Assembly (NCBI RefSeq): GCF_017591425.1
Contig: NW_024465746.1
Location: forward strand, 868,001-932,000
Origin: Ochotona curzoniae
Taxonomy: Eukaryota; Chordata; Mammalia; Lagomorpha; Ochotonidae
Reading direction: 5' to 3'
Length of the DNA stretch: 64,000 bases
Position 1 is the first letter of the stretch. Each line of letters begins with the position of its first letter. The translations under genes were made by a program, and so were the position numbers. Below, piece after piece: positions 25,401 through 37,400 of the stretch. The notes beneath the pieces are model-generated. The model had not been told where the DNA came from. It did not search any database and saw only the letters and a list, made by a program, of their open reading frames with translations.

Positions 25401-28400
25401 CCTGTTGTAACTGCAGATACCAACTCATACTGACATCATCTATTGACTTACAATTTTATTATTTTTTTTTCTACTAATTACTCTTGCTTTGTCCTTCTTT
25501 ATAGAGAGCTATTGGGAAGTTTGCATCAGCCATTTTAGCCTTGCCAAAGTCTGTCATTAAACTTCCCAAAACTATTCTTCAGTATTTAATCAGAGCTGCA
25601 AAGGTATTTGATGATTTACTGACATGTAGCGTGTGACTCTCCGCTCCTTACAACTTGAGACCAACTGTGCCCCGGGTCTGCATTTTCTCTGTTCTACACA
25701 TCACATCATGAGGTATTATGAGGTTGTAAACGATTGGCAAAAGTTTCCCAAACAAGAGTTCTGAGAGCCAAATCTCTTTTTAATTGATTTCTGTCTTTTA
25801 AGCGGACACCAGAGATTATCGAAAAGTAGAAAAAGAAAATGCAGAAACTTCATCATTGAGGAGGCCTTCAAAAAGTTCATGGAAAATGTGTATTACGGAA
25901 AAAGATATATGGATTCATTTTTCTTTCAACCAAAATAAGCCATATTTAGTACCATTTCCCATGCACTTTTTCAAGTTCCCTCACACTTTCTGTCTTCATC
26001 ATTTTGCCTAAGTATCATTTCTGTCTCTCTCTCCGTCTCTCTCTTTCTCTCTAAGGGTCACGACTGGTTGCATGCATTACTTATGATGAATAAAAACTAC
26101 ACCAAAATTTCTCAGAAAGCTGGTAAAATTGTGGACAAGCTAATGAAAGACTCCTGTTGCCCCATCTCTATTTTGGCTTCTTTCCAGTCTCCACCTTCCT
26201 AAATGGGGTCTGAAAGCAGTACCTATTCTTTCCAGACTGTTCTGCTGTGGACAGTCTATGCAGTTCCTCACTCCCACAGGGTTACTGGTAGTCTTATAAG
26301 TTTTTGTTCAGTTCATCTAATGCACATTTGAAAGTATTCAGCCACCTACACGCAGTCGCTTTGCTTCGTTATTGAAAATCATAAACAAGAACTCTCCATC
26401 CTTGAATTTTACAGAAAACTGTTTTGAACTCAGTCAGGGACAGGTCTTTGTTCTCAGGTGTTGAGAAATCAGGTTGGAGGGTTTCAGAGCCTGGCAGGTC
26501 TCCTGGTTTACCTGGGGTCTTACAGAAATGTAGGTTCTGATTCAGGTCTAGTGAGACTGCTCATAGGACTCAGTTCATACATAAGTGGAAGATGACGGTG
26601 GAACAATGCTTGATGTTAAGTTAATTTGCAGATAAAGACCCTGTGTCACACCTGAATTAAAGGACAGCCATCAGGTGCCAGCATTGTGGCACAATGGCTT
26701 AGGCCCACTCAAGTGCCCACTTGTAGTACTGGCATCCCATATCGGAGTGTTGACTCAAGCCCTGGCTGCTCTGCTTCCCAGCCAGCTTCCTGCTAGTGCA
26801 CCTGGGAAGCCAGCAGAGGTGGGGCCACCCGTCTAGGAGTGGCACCTGTCTAGGATGGCACTCCTGGCTCCTGGCTTCTTCCTGGCCCAGATTTGGCTGA
26901 TGGGGTCATTTAGAAAGTAAACCAGCAGATAGCAAGACTCTCTCTCTCTCTCTCCTCTCTCTCTCTTTGTCAAATATATAAATATGTTTTAGGGGGAAGA
27001 AAAGGACAAATGTGAAATTGTGCCAGTTGCAGTTTTTAAAAAGCTCATTTTGTTTTAAAGGGGAAAAATGTATTTTTGCATAATAAATTTTCAGCAAAAT
27101 GAATCCCGCTTATTCTAACAGATATGAATAAATTTAAGACAGCATCTCTTAACACCGATTGAAGATGCTAGTGCCATCTTCAGCCTTTTGGAGAACACAC
27201 AGCAGTCCCCTTCAATCCAGCCCCGGATGCCTTCCTGCTGGAGTTGGGTGATGTTTGTGTGTGACTCCATAGAGACCTGCCGACGCGAATGATTCTCACA
27301 GGCACCAAGCAGAAGCCTGGAAGTTGAACAAGCCCTCCTGCTCCTTGGTTCAGCAGGGACTGGGATGTGTACCCTTCCTCCTTGGTTGTAAATGTGTTTC
27401 CTGAGATACACAGACAGACCAAATCACCCTCAGTCTTCACACATGTCCCTGAAACTGTAAAATGTATTTCAAAACTTCATCGATAACGTGATTTCCCTGC
27501 AAATAAGAAGTTGTCGTGTGTCCCCTGCATCCCCTGAGTTCCGTGTTCTCCATTTTCCTGCCCCCTAGACAGCCCTGGCAGGCCCAGCATTTGGAGGTGG
27601 TGTGTGTGGCCAGCCTGTCCTCTCCATCCCTCGGTGTCGGTGGCACCTGCCCTGGGAACTTCCTTCACTCCCGCCCGTGGGCCTCCCCCCTCACCCATCC
27701 TCTCTGCCTCTTTCCCATTTCTTCAGAACAAAAGAATTCCCACGATGGTGTGTGCCTGCTCTATAGTCACACATCTTAGTTTTTAAGAAAATTTGCTCTT
27801 TGGGGGATTCTTGCTTTATATAAAAGTAATCGTGTGATAACACTTAACCATAAAATAGTAACTATTACCATCAGTTTCTGTTACACTGGACAGTTCTTAG
27901 GTGTAGTAGCTCAGCTTCTTTTAAAATCACCCATTCTGCACTGAAGCCAGTTGCCTACCAGTGCACTAAATCTCAGAGATATTCCTGATGGACTTCCCTC
28001 ATGAACATAAACATCTTCATTTGGTGCCTATCCTTCAAATTCCAGCTTACCTTCTCCTGTTTTGGCATAAAATAAGACAAGTTTTCTTTTCCTCCTAGCT
28101 TCATTACTCAGAAATAATGAATATGTTGCATTTGCTTTCATGGCCCATGCAGTTCAAATTTCTGTCACTTAAAGACATATTCTTAGTAAGCTGATGCCTC
28201 CACACCTCCATATTTGGAAGAAGTTGAATCCATCTTTTATTTATTTTTTTTTTACTGGCACCACAATACCAATGTCTTCCTTATGTGGTGTTTTGAAAAG
28301 ATTTCAGAAATCTGAAAATCATATAGAGAGAAATGAAAATGCCTGAGTTTCCCAGACGCCCCACCAAACATTGTGAAACCATAGCATCGAGCGAAAACCC

Positions 28401-31400
28401 AGCTTCCCTGAGACCTGGGGTGTTTGGGGTGCATGTAGAGCATGCCTGCTTGGCTTTCGGGGTTCCTGGCCGCTGACTGTAGATCAAGGTCATCTTTTTG
28501 TTCCTTCTGCATGACTTGGGAGGCTTCCGATGGGCAAACTGCTCCAAATTGTATTTTCCTGGTTATCGGTTATAATCTATTCCTGCGACTGTGTTCAGCT
28601 CTTGAATGCAATGGACAAAAGGCAACCATTTTCACTGCAGCTTTCCTTCCGTACTATTCTGGAAACAACTCTTGGATCTTAATGTCATTGTTTTTTTTCT
28701 CAGTGTACTTGTTAATACACAAAATCATTTCTCACGCTGCTGGTAACAGCTGTTACTCGCCAAGGAGAGTACTGAACATGCAAACACTAGTTTCCTAATG
28801 TAAGTGGGATTGTTAAGATGTTCCTTGGTTTTGGATGCAGCATTTAGGTGTAATGACAGAAACTGCTCATAGATGCTTAGGGAGGTGACCAGCTGCTCCA
28901 TGGATCCTTAGGGAGGTGTCCAGCTGCTCCATGGATGCTCACGGAGCTGACCAGTTGCTCCATGGATGCTCACGGAGCTGACCAGCTGCTCCATGGATGC
29001 TTACGGAGCTGACCAGCTGCTCCATGGATGCTTACGGAGCTGACCAGCTGCTCCATGGAGGCTTACGGAGGTATTCAGCTTATTACCAGCTTGTGTAGTG
29101 TGAGAAAACCAGAAACTAAGTAACGCAAATGATGGCTGGATTTGGGAGAAAGGACAACCAATAGTTTACACATAGCCAAGTTCATGTTGTGGTCTTCAGT
29201 AAAGCTGAACAAATCTATTCCTGCAACACCAGTTTTCAATCTCAGGATGAGGAAACTAGTACAGATTCACTCAGTGGCTTCAGGTGGGAGACAGGGAGCT
29301 CTTGTTCCCCAAGAAAGGAAGGCTGGTGTAGGTCCCCCTTTTTTTTAATGCCCAATTATCCAAAGGCCGGAAGTTGATTTCTCTTTGTCTCTTCAGTTTG
29401 TCTACCAAGCCTGGATTACTGATCCTAAAACAGCCCTGCGACAGAGGCGTAAAGAGAAGAGATCCGCGCGAGAAGAGCAGGCGCAAAGGCGGAAAGCCTC
29501 AGGGGACGGTGAGTGCTGGGCAAGAGGGGCAGCATAGCATCCAAGCCTCCTGCGGCTGCAATGCAGAGCACAGAGGCCACCAGGGGGAGCACACAGGCTC
29601 CAGTGCAGAGCACAGGGGCTCCAATGCAAAGCACAGGGGCTCCAATGCAGAGCACAGGGGCTCCAGTGCAGAGCACACAGGCTCCAATTCAGAGCGCACA
29701 GGCTCCAATGCAGAGCACACAGGCTCCAGCGCAGAGCACACGGGCTCCAGGGCAGAGCACACAGGCTCCAATGCAGAGCACACGGGCCTCCAGGGGGAGC
29801 ACATTCAGTTCCAAGAGAGTGGTTTCCATGGTCGTTCAGGGATCCTATCCAACACGGGGAATAAATGAAAGCATGCATTTAAGAAGTGTATTATAAAGAG
29901 AGAAGAAATGAGAGTCACACCATAAAACCAGGAAAGTCCCTGGAAGAAAGTAATTTTTTAGATACTATTATGAAATAATAATTTTAAAAGTACAAGATCT
30001 GGTAGTGAAAAAGGAGAACCTTTGTCAGTCTTATCAAAGAAATACAGGAAGCACGCTGCAAGAAAAAACAAAAGGCAACTGGTGCCACCATATCCGGTGT
30101 CATATATTTGAAAATACGCAATAAGCACGTTTTGAATATGAAAATTATTCCAAGTCCCAATAAATAAACACCAAAGTAAAGCTAAAGGTGAGTGGTGCAT
30201 TCAGAAATGGTATTTCCATTGTACATATCAAAACACAGACTGGATACTAAAAAAGCAATACAAGTAAACTCAACCCTGTAAATGAAAAGCTACTGGGGAG
30301 AAAATCACAGGCCAGGAAACTGAAATTGCCCAAGATCCTTCAGTTTGCTAGGAGTTCTCAGAGGCACAAGCTGTGTAGTTCAACATACAGTTGAACTGGC
30401 TTTTCATTGTGGTGGTGGTTATTAATCTGTTGGGCTGGCGAGAAGCTAAATATTTGATAATGTCATTGGTTGGGACTCATAAGAATACAAATAAGTACAC
30501 AGATCATGACAGTGGTTATCAAATGGGATACCCACTTCTGCTGCTCAACCTCCAGCGCAGCTCCCTGCTACTGCCCTCCCTGCTGGCCTGCCTGAGAAAG
30601 CAGTGGAAGACGGCCCAAATCTTTAAAGTTCTGACCATCCACATGGGCGACCCAGACAGAATGCAGGCTCCTGGCTGTGGCCTAACTTAGAACTGGCCAT
30701 TGCGATCATTTCAGAAGGCAAACCAGCAGATGGAAGATAGCTGTCTCTCCTTTTCCAATAAATAAATAAATCTTTAAATAGTAAACACAAGTAGTATATC
30801 CTATTCAAGAGCTGGGTGTCAATATCAGTTATGATTTCAAATGTACATATAACACCACAGAACAATCTCACTTCGGGTCATTTAGTATTTGAGCATGTAT
30901 ACAAGCACACAGGTTCAAGAGTCCTCATCAAACCTTGTTTGTTACTAACAGAAGTTTGGGAACATCTTAAACGTTCACACAAGGAGTCAAGTCAGTTATG
31001 TTACCAGCATACTGTGGAATACTGTTCTGGAGAACAATGCCTGTTTTATAGTTATATATTTGTAGAATTATTTATTTTACTGGAAAGTCAGATATACAGA
31101 GAGGAGGAGAGACAGAGATCTTTTGCCCACTGACTCACTCCCCAAATGACCACAATGGCTGGAGCTGCGCCGATCCAAAGCCAGGAGCCAGGAGACTCTT
31201 CCGGGTCTCCCAAGAGGGTACAAGGTCCCAAGACTTTGGAGTGTCCTTGACTGCTTTCCCAGGCCACAAAAGCAGGGAGCTGGGTGGTGAAGTGGGGCAG
31301 CCAAGATACGAACTAGCACCTATATGGGATCTTGATGTGTGCAAGGCGAGGACTTTGGCCACTAGACTATCGTGTTGGGCCCAGATTTTTAATTTTTAAT

Positions 31401-34400
31401 GAGTGCATAAAATAGTATCCAAATGCAAAAGAAATTTCAGGACGAATGTTAGCATATTAATAATGGTCACTTTTTAGACAAATGCAGATTGTGATATAAT
31501 GACAGGAAATTATATTTTGGATTTTTACAAAACAAATGCATTCATAGATTCCCTATGAGATTTTAAAAAGATGAAAAATAAAAGAAAAAGATAATTTCCA
31601 ATGAAATTACAATTGTAAAACCTTACTCAGCTTTTATCTTTCCTTATGATACTTCCTTGTAACCTGAATTTTACTTGATCTTATCATTTTTAATACATTT
31701 AATTATTCAGATCTGGTACAATGGCTCAGTGGCTAAGTTCTTGCCTTGCAAGCACCAGGATCCCATATGGCCACTGATTCATGGGAGACCTGGAAGAAGC
31801 TTCTGGCTTGTGGTCTCAGACCAGCTCAGCTCTGGCTGTTGCAATCACTTGGGGAGCGAACCAGCAGATGAAAGATCTTTCTGTCTCTCCTCTCTGGACT
31901 CTGCCTTTCCAATAAAGATAAATAAATATTTAAAACATGTTCTATTTATTTATTTGTTTGAGAAGCACAGGTATGCATGTATAAAGAGACTCTTCCGTCG
32001 ACTAATTCACATTCCAAATGGCGGTGGCAGCCAGAGCTGATACAGGCATGCGTCAGAGCCAGGGATCTTCTCGTGGTCTTGTCTGATCAACCACATGGGT
32101 GGCAGGTCCCACATGCTTGATGCGTTTCTGCTGCTTTCCTAAGTGCATCATCAGGGAGCTGGATTGGAAGCCAACCAGCGGGCACTTGCACCAAATACTG
32201 GCAACTTTGTGGTGGCTTAACTTGCCGTGCTGCAATACGAGTTCTTGAATTTTAGCCTGTTGATTCAACAGAGAAGTTAGTACACCACCCATGTCACCTG
32301 CAGTGAGAAGGTGGATGCATGACTTCCCCACCCCACCTACTGCAAACCTCCAGGTTACATCCTGGCAGGAAATAGGTTTGCTCCCTCCCTGTTTTGTAGT
32401 GCCCTCAAATGTGTATGCACTCACCAACTACTTATTTTGGTCGCTTTTCAAATACGTGTTCAGACTCTACACCCACCCTTGAATTTTAATGACAGTAAAT
32501 CAGAAACATTTTTCCCATTGAATGTTTCTAAAATGATATCATTCTTTTTTTATTTTCAAAATATTGTACAGTAGAGATGCACAAAGTTTAGCCAACTAAA
32601 TTGTCCACCCTGTGTTAGACATGAACAAATTTTTGCCACAACGAACCATGCCGTAGTAAGGATCTTTGCACAGAATCCTATACACAGATATGTGTGAATG
32701 TGTGTCTGATTGCACTATAAACTTTACTAATTTCAGGAAAAAAAAAATGGCTTCCACTAAGTAGATTCTTCAAAGTAGGATTACTGGACCAAAGAGTAGG
32801 CCTCTCTTAAATTGCCATGCTTACGCATGTTGTCCTGTAACCCCATGCCACAGGAAACCGTACTTTTCATTGTCTGCCTTTTTGAGGGATGAAGCGTGGC
32901 TTTGATTTTAATCTAGTTGAATTTTTAACTAATAAGTCTAAACATTTTTTTTTATTTCATGTTTCAAGGTCATTTGTACTTCTCAGTCTGATACTAAAAT
33001 CTTCTATCATTTTTCTCTGTCACTCTTTCTCGATATTTGTTCTTCTGTGATTGAGGCCTTTTGTATGTTAGGCATATTATCCTTTTGTGTGTGTGTTACA
33101 AATATTTTCCCAATATAATACCTATGTTTTGGTTTCAGTTATGGCATTGCTATCTAAGCAATTTTTTCCTAATGTCAGATCAGTCTAAATTTCTTTGTGT
33201 ACCTTCTAAATGTTTCATGTTACTCTAAAAATTCTCTTCCATCAAATGTTTTAGAAATATTTTCCACTGATTTCATTTCTATGTTTTTTTTTTGTATTTA
33301 AGAAGTAGCAATCTAACTTGTTTACTTGTAGATGCATACATAAATATGCTGTCTGTACTTACTAAGTGATTCTTTTCTACTGGGTTTAAGTTTACTCAAT
33401 TGAGTCCAGCAGAAACAAAGTTAGTTTTAATTGTCTCTGCTATTCTAGTCTTTTCTTCCTCTTTTTAAACCCATTTCTAAGAAATTTGTCCTTCAGTCAC
33501 CATGAAAATAATTTACTCCCCCATAACATCGATTCCTTCATGTGCAAGTGCACCAACTTTTACCCACAAATCAAAAACAGCATCCATTTGCAGATACACT
33601 GAATTAGTTGCATACATTCCTTTTAAGAATATGAAGACTCATCAAAAGGTGATGTAAAGTGTAGACTATGAAAAAGTTACGCATGAAATTTCACGTTTTA
33701 GCTGCAAAAGAAAGCAATCTTTGTATTTCATGTGTGTGCCAACTCCTCCAAGTGCTCTCTGCTTCACGCAGCCCTGGTGGCCCCCTGACCCCTGGTCTGG
33801 GAATGCTTCTGCAGGCAGGGAGCGCAGAGGACCTGGGATTCTGAGGAAGAGGCACTCTAGCAAGTGATTCTTGGTAGTCACTCATGGTTGCTTACGGCAA
33901 CTCAGGGGCGTTTTATTAGTTCCACTTTACAGGTAAGTCCAGCAAAGCACCTGCCGGCAGCCACGAAGCCATTCAAGGAGTGGATTTGGATTTCCAAATA
34001 GACAGCTGGACTCCACAGCCTTCTATCTTAATCAGCAGGAAAAACACAAATGTCTATTTTTAAATCTAAAGGATGTAGAAACTGCAGAGCTCCTTTAAAA
34101 AAAAAATACAGCTAGACCAGATTGTGGGATCAGAGAGAAGGAATCTCCTGTTGTTACAGTGTCAGGGAGCACTGTATGAAGAGAAGGCCTGAAGGAAGTA
34201 AGCTGTGCGTGAAAACTAGAGTGCCAGGCAAGGAAACTGGCAAGGATCAAACGTGAAATGCCAGTGGAAAATAGGATTTGCCAGGAAGCGTATTTCAGAA
34301 GATTAAGTAGAGTAAATTCATGAATTTTTTTTTATTTTTTATTTTTTTTAAAGATTTATTTTTATTATTTTTCAATTGGAAAGGCGGATATACAGAGAGG

Positions 34401-37400
34401 AGAGACAGAAAGGAAGATCTTCCGTCCGATGATTCACTCCCCAAGTGAGCACAACGGCCGATGCTATGCCGATCCGAAGCCAGGAGCCTCTTCTGGGTCT
34501 CCCACGTGGGTGCAGGGTCCCAAAGCTTTGGGCCGTCCTTGACTGCTTTCCCGGGCCACAGGCAGGGAGCTGGAAGGGAAGCGGGGATTCCGGGATTAGA
34601 ACCGGCGCCCATATGGGATCCCGGGCGTGCAAGGCGAGGACCTTAACCACTTGCGCCACCGCGCCGGGCCCTCATGAATGTTTTGATAGGGTTAAAACCT
34701 TAAATTCAGAAACCCTCATTGAATTTGAATGCTCTAGATAACAGCAGTGTTTAATTCAACCATAATTTGGACATATTTCACCGAATGTAGTTCGATGAAA
34801 ACTTGTTGATCTGAAATGAAAATGTCATCCGATGCCCTTTGTGTAGCTCTGACAACGTTAACTTTAAAAGAAAGGTTAAGAAATAAAATGAGGGGCTGTC
34901 ATTTGGCCCTTGCAGTTAAGAGGTCTTCATACGTGTCCAAGTACCTGGTTCGATTCCCTGCTCTGTCTCCTGACTCTAGGGGACTCTGGGAAGCAGATAG
35001 CTCAAACAATGGGGAGTCATGGATTGCATTCCCAGCTCCCAGCGAAGCCTGCGCCCAACCCTGGCTGATGTGCAAGCATTTAGGCAGTAAACTAGTACCT
35101 GGGAGCTAGCTCTCTCTCTGTCTCTCTCTCTGCCTCTTGCCTTCTCTTTCTTCATTTATCTGCTTCCCAAATACATTTTAATAAAATTTTCAAGAATGGA
35201 ATCCTATGGTGTTACTTATAAGAGATTACAATTGAAAATTAAAATTCCATGCCACATATCAGGAATCAAGGAGCTTTCTGTTTAAAAAACAAAAATCTGG
35301 AAAGTATATATCTACAAAAAAATACATGAATTTCAGAAATGTGCACAAAATCAATGTGTCTTCAAATTCCATTTTCTGTAACCTTTGTGAATATACCTGT
35401 GTTCAACTGCTCGCTCTGGAAAAGCTCTTTTAGAGCTCAGCTCTGCTGCTGTGGAGTTGAGGCAATCAGAGAACAAATGGATGTGCTGTATCCTCTAAAA
35501 ACAGGTGTGAGTTCACAGGCAATATAATAACAACCTTTGGAAGTCAGGGTTCTTGTGCAGTGGAGTAAGGATGGTCTGAAAGCTCAGTTCTTACAAATTA
35601 CCTACACAACTCCAAAGACAGGCAGAATGTTCCATTTAATTAGAGTTCCTTTTCATCTAGAAGGATAGTAGTGACATTTTAATTTACCCTCTAAGATATG
35701 TAACTCCTCTTTGTTGAACATGTTGACCAGGTCCCGTGGAGTGGGAAGACCGAGAGGATGAGCCCATCAAAAAGAAGTCTGATGGCCCAGGTAAGAAAGT
35801 GAAGCAAATGGCGGCCTTGGGGGATGGGAAAGGATCCCTGCCCAGGCCATCCACAAAGGAAGAATGTCTGGCAGGTCTTGAACCAAGCGCTGTGTCTGCA
35901 CTTTGATCAGCAGTTGATGTCCTTTGAATTTTTTTCTCCACTGAGATGGCCAAGTGACTCCTGAAAACAGATCTGGCTTTTCCGCTGCTGGATGGGGAAA
36001 AATTCCTTCACGCGATTATGTATGTCAGAGGTCTTGAGAGAGCAAATTCTAAAACTCCTAAGGAAGTCATCAAACTGGAGGCCCAAAGAGCACAGGTTCT
36101 GTTTTTGCATAATCAATCATTTGATTTTAATTGGTCCATAATCGTTGGACAAATTTATGGGGCACAGTGGGGTAATTTGCCATCATAGCCATCACCTCTA
36201 GTGTGTATCATTGCTGTGTGTTGAAACTTTTAAAATTCTTTCTTCCAGCTAGTTTGGAACATATGATAGATTATTATTGAAAGAGCACAGAAAGGAGTTA
36301 AATAAGAGGTGAGTATGATTGCGAAGATGAGAAGGACCCTGGAAGCCTGGACAGCCTCTCCATTTTAGGAAGGGAAAACCAAGTACCATCAAGTCTGTGG
36401 CTTGCTCAGGTATCAAAGAGTCTATGTGATGGAGCCAGGCAAGGATTCCAATACAGTAACACCTGCCCAGTCGTGGTGCCATTCAGGCTTCTCTTGCAGG
36501 ATGATGTCTCCATGCAAGAAGGAAAGCCAAAGCACACCAGCAAAATGCCCTCGTTTGCCCCCATACCACACGCTCACTTCCACATGTCCTCACCGCTCAT
36601 GAATGAGTTCCTTACCATCTAGAGTCAGGCCCTGGACACCCAGTGCAAACCAAGGAGATGTCGGAAAGTGTGTGGAAAGACAGAATCAAAAAGTATTTTG
36701 GTGGGACACAAATATTTTGAAATTAATGTGTGGATTTTTCATAATGTGCATTTCCAGGAATCTTTGTAGAACTCCATGTAAGCATGAATTTCAAAAATGC
36801 ATGCACTAAAATTACCTTTTCATTCCATTTCTCCACAAACTTTTTTTATATCCTTGAACTTCTAAGGCTGCCATTTTCAGGCACAAAATGGAACTCTAGG
36901 CAATCATTGCTTGCCCCTGGTCTTCCATTTCCCCATCAGGGGCACGTGGGTGTCAAGCTGGTGTTACTACGGCAAAGCTTTTTCTCCAATAGCAGTGGCT
37001 AGCAATTTAGTTTCCCATCATGTTTCCAAGCCTTTTTCCAAGATATTTGGTCTTATCCTCTTGTTTAACACCCTCAAACACTCACTTCCCCTCTTAACAG
37101 AAGGGAAACTGAGGCAGGGAGAGATTAACTGTTCCAAGTCTATAACTGCCACATATAGAGTTTGGTTTGGATCCAAGAGACCATCAATGCTATGTCATAC
37201 AGCTTTTATAGCAAAATAAATAAAGTGAAAATTAAAAATCTTCATGTTCTGAGTTAATTTGCAATCCCCCAGGTTAACAAAAGACATGTCATTGATATCT
37301 CCAATGAGTGATTTAGTTTTGAGCTCCACAGCAAGGCTACAAAGTTTATCTTTGCCAATCTGAAAAAGTAACCATGACTATCAGAGACAAGTAAGTAGTG

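Larger units (their letters stand above)
25604..29396 (+). other. PIEZO2: Intron between exons 11 and 12
   Basis: Contains a complete palindromic MITE, a pyrimidine tract followed by an unexplained 48-codon open stretch, a CSINE and a seven-copy 31-bp minisatellite. The rest (27000-28860) is anonymous. Confidence 0.75.
29509..35730 (+). other. PIEZO2: Intron between exons 12 and 13
   Basis: 6.2 kb: a 21-bp minisatellite at the 5' end, six CSINEs on both strands, an old L1 3' region and a MIR. The region 29900-30500 is anonymous. Confidence 0.75.

Noticed and set aside
28863..29080. Regularly spaced repeats resembling a CRISPR array
   Set aside because: The 31-bp units are contiguous with no unique spacers, and the genome is mammalian.
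29374..29896. Repetitive 7-residue proteins on both strands
   Set aside because: Produced by the 21-bp minisatellite; the frames overlap each other in all registers.
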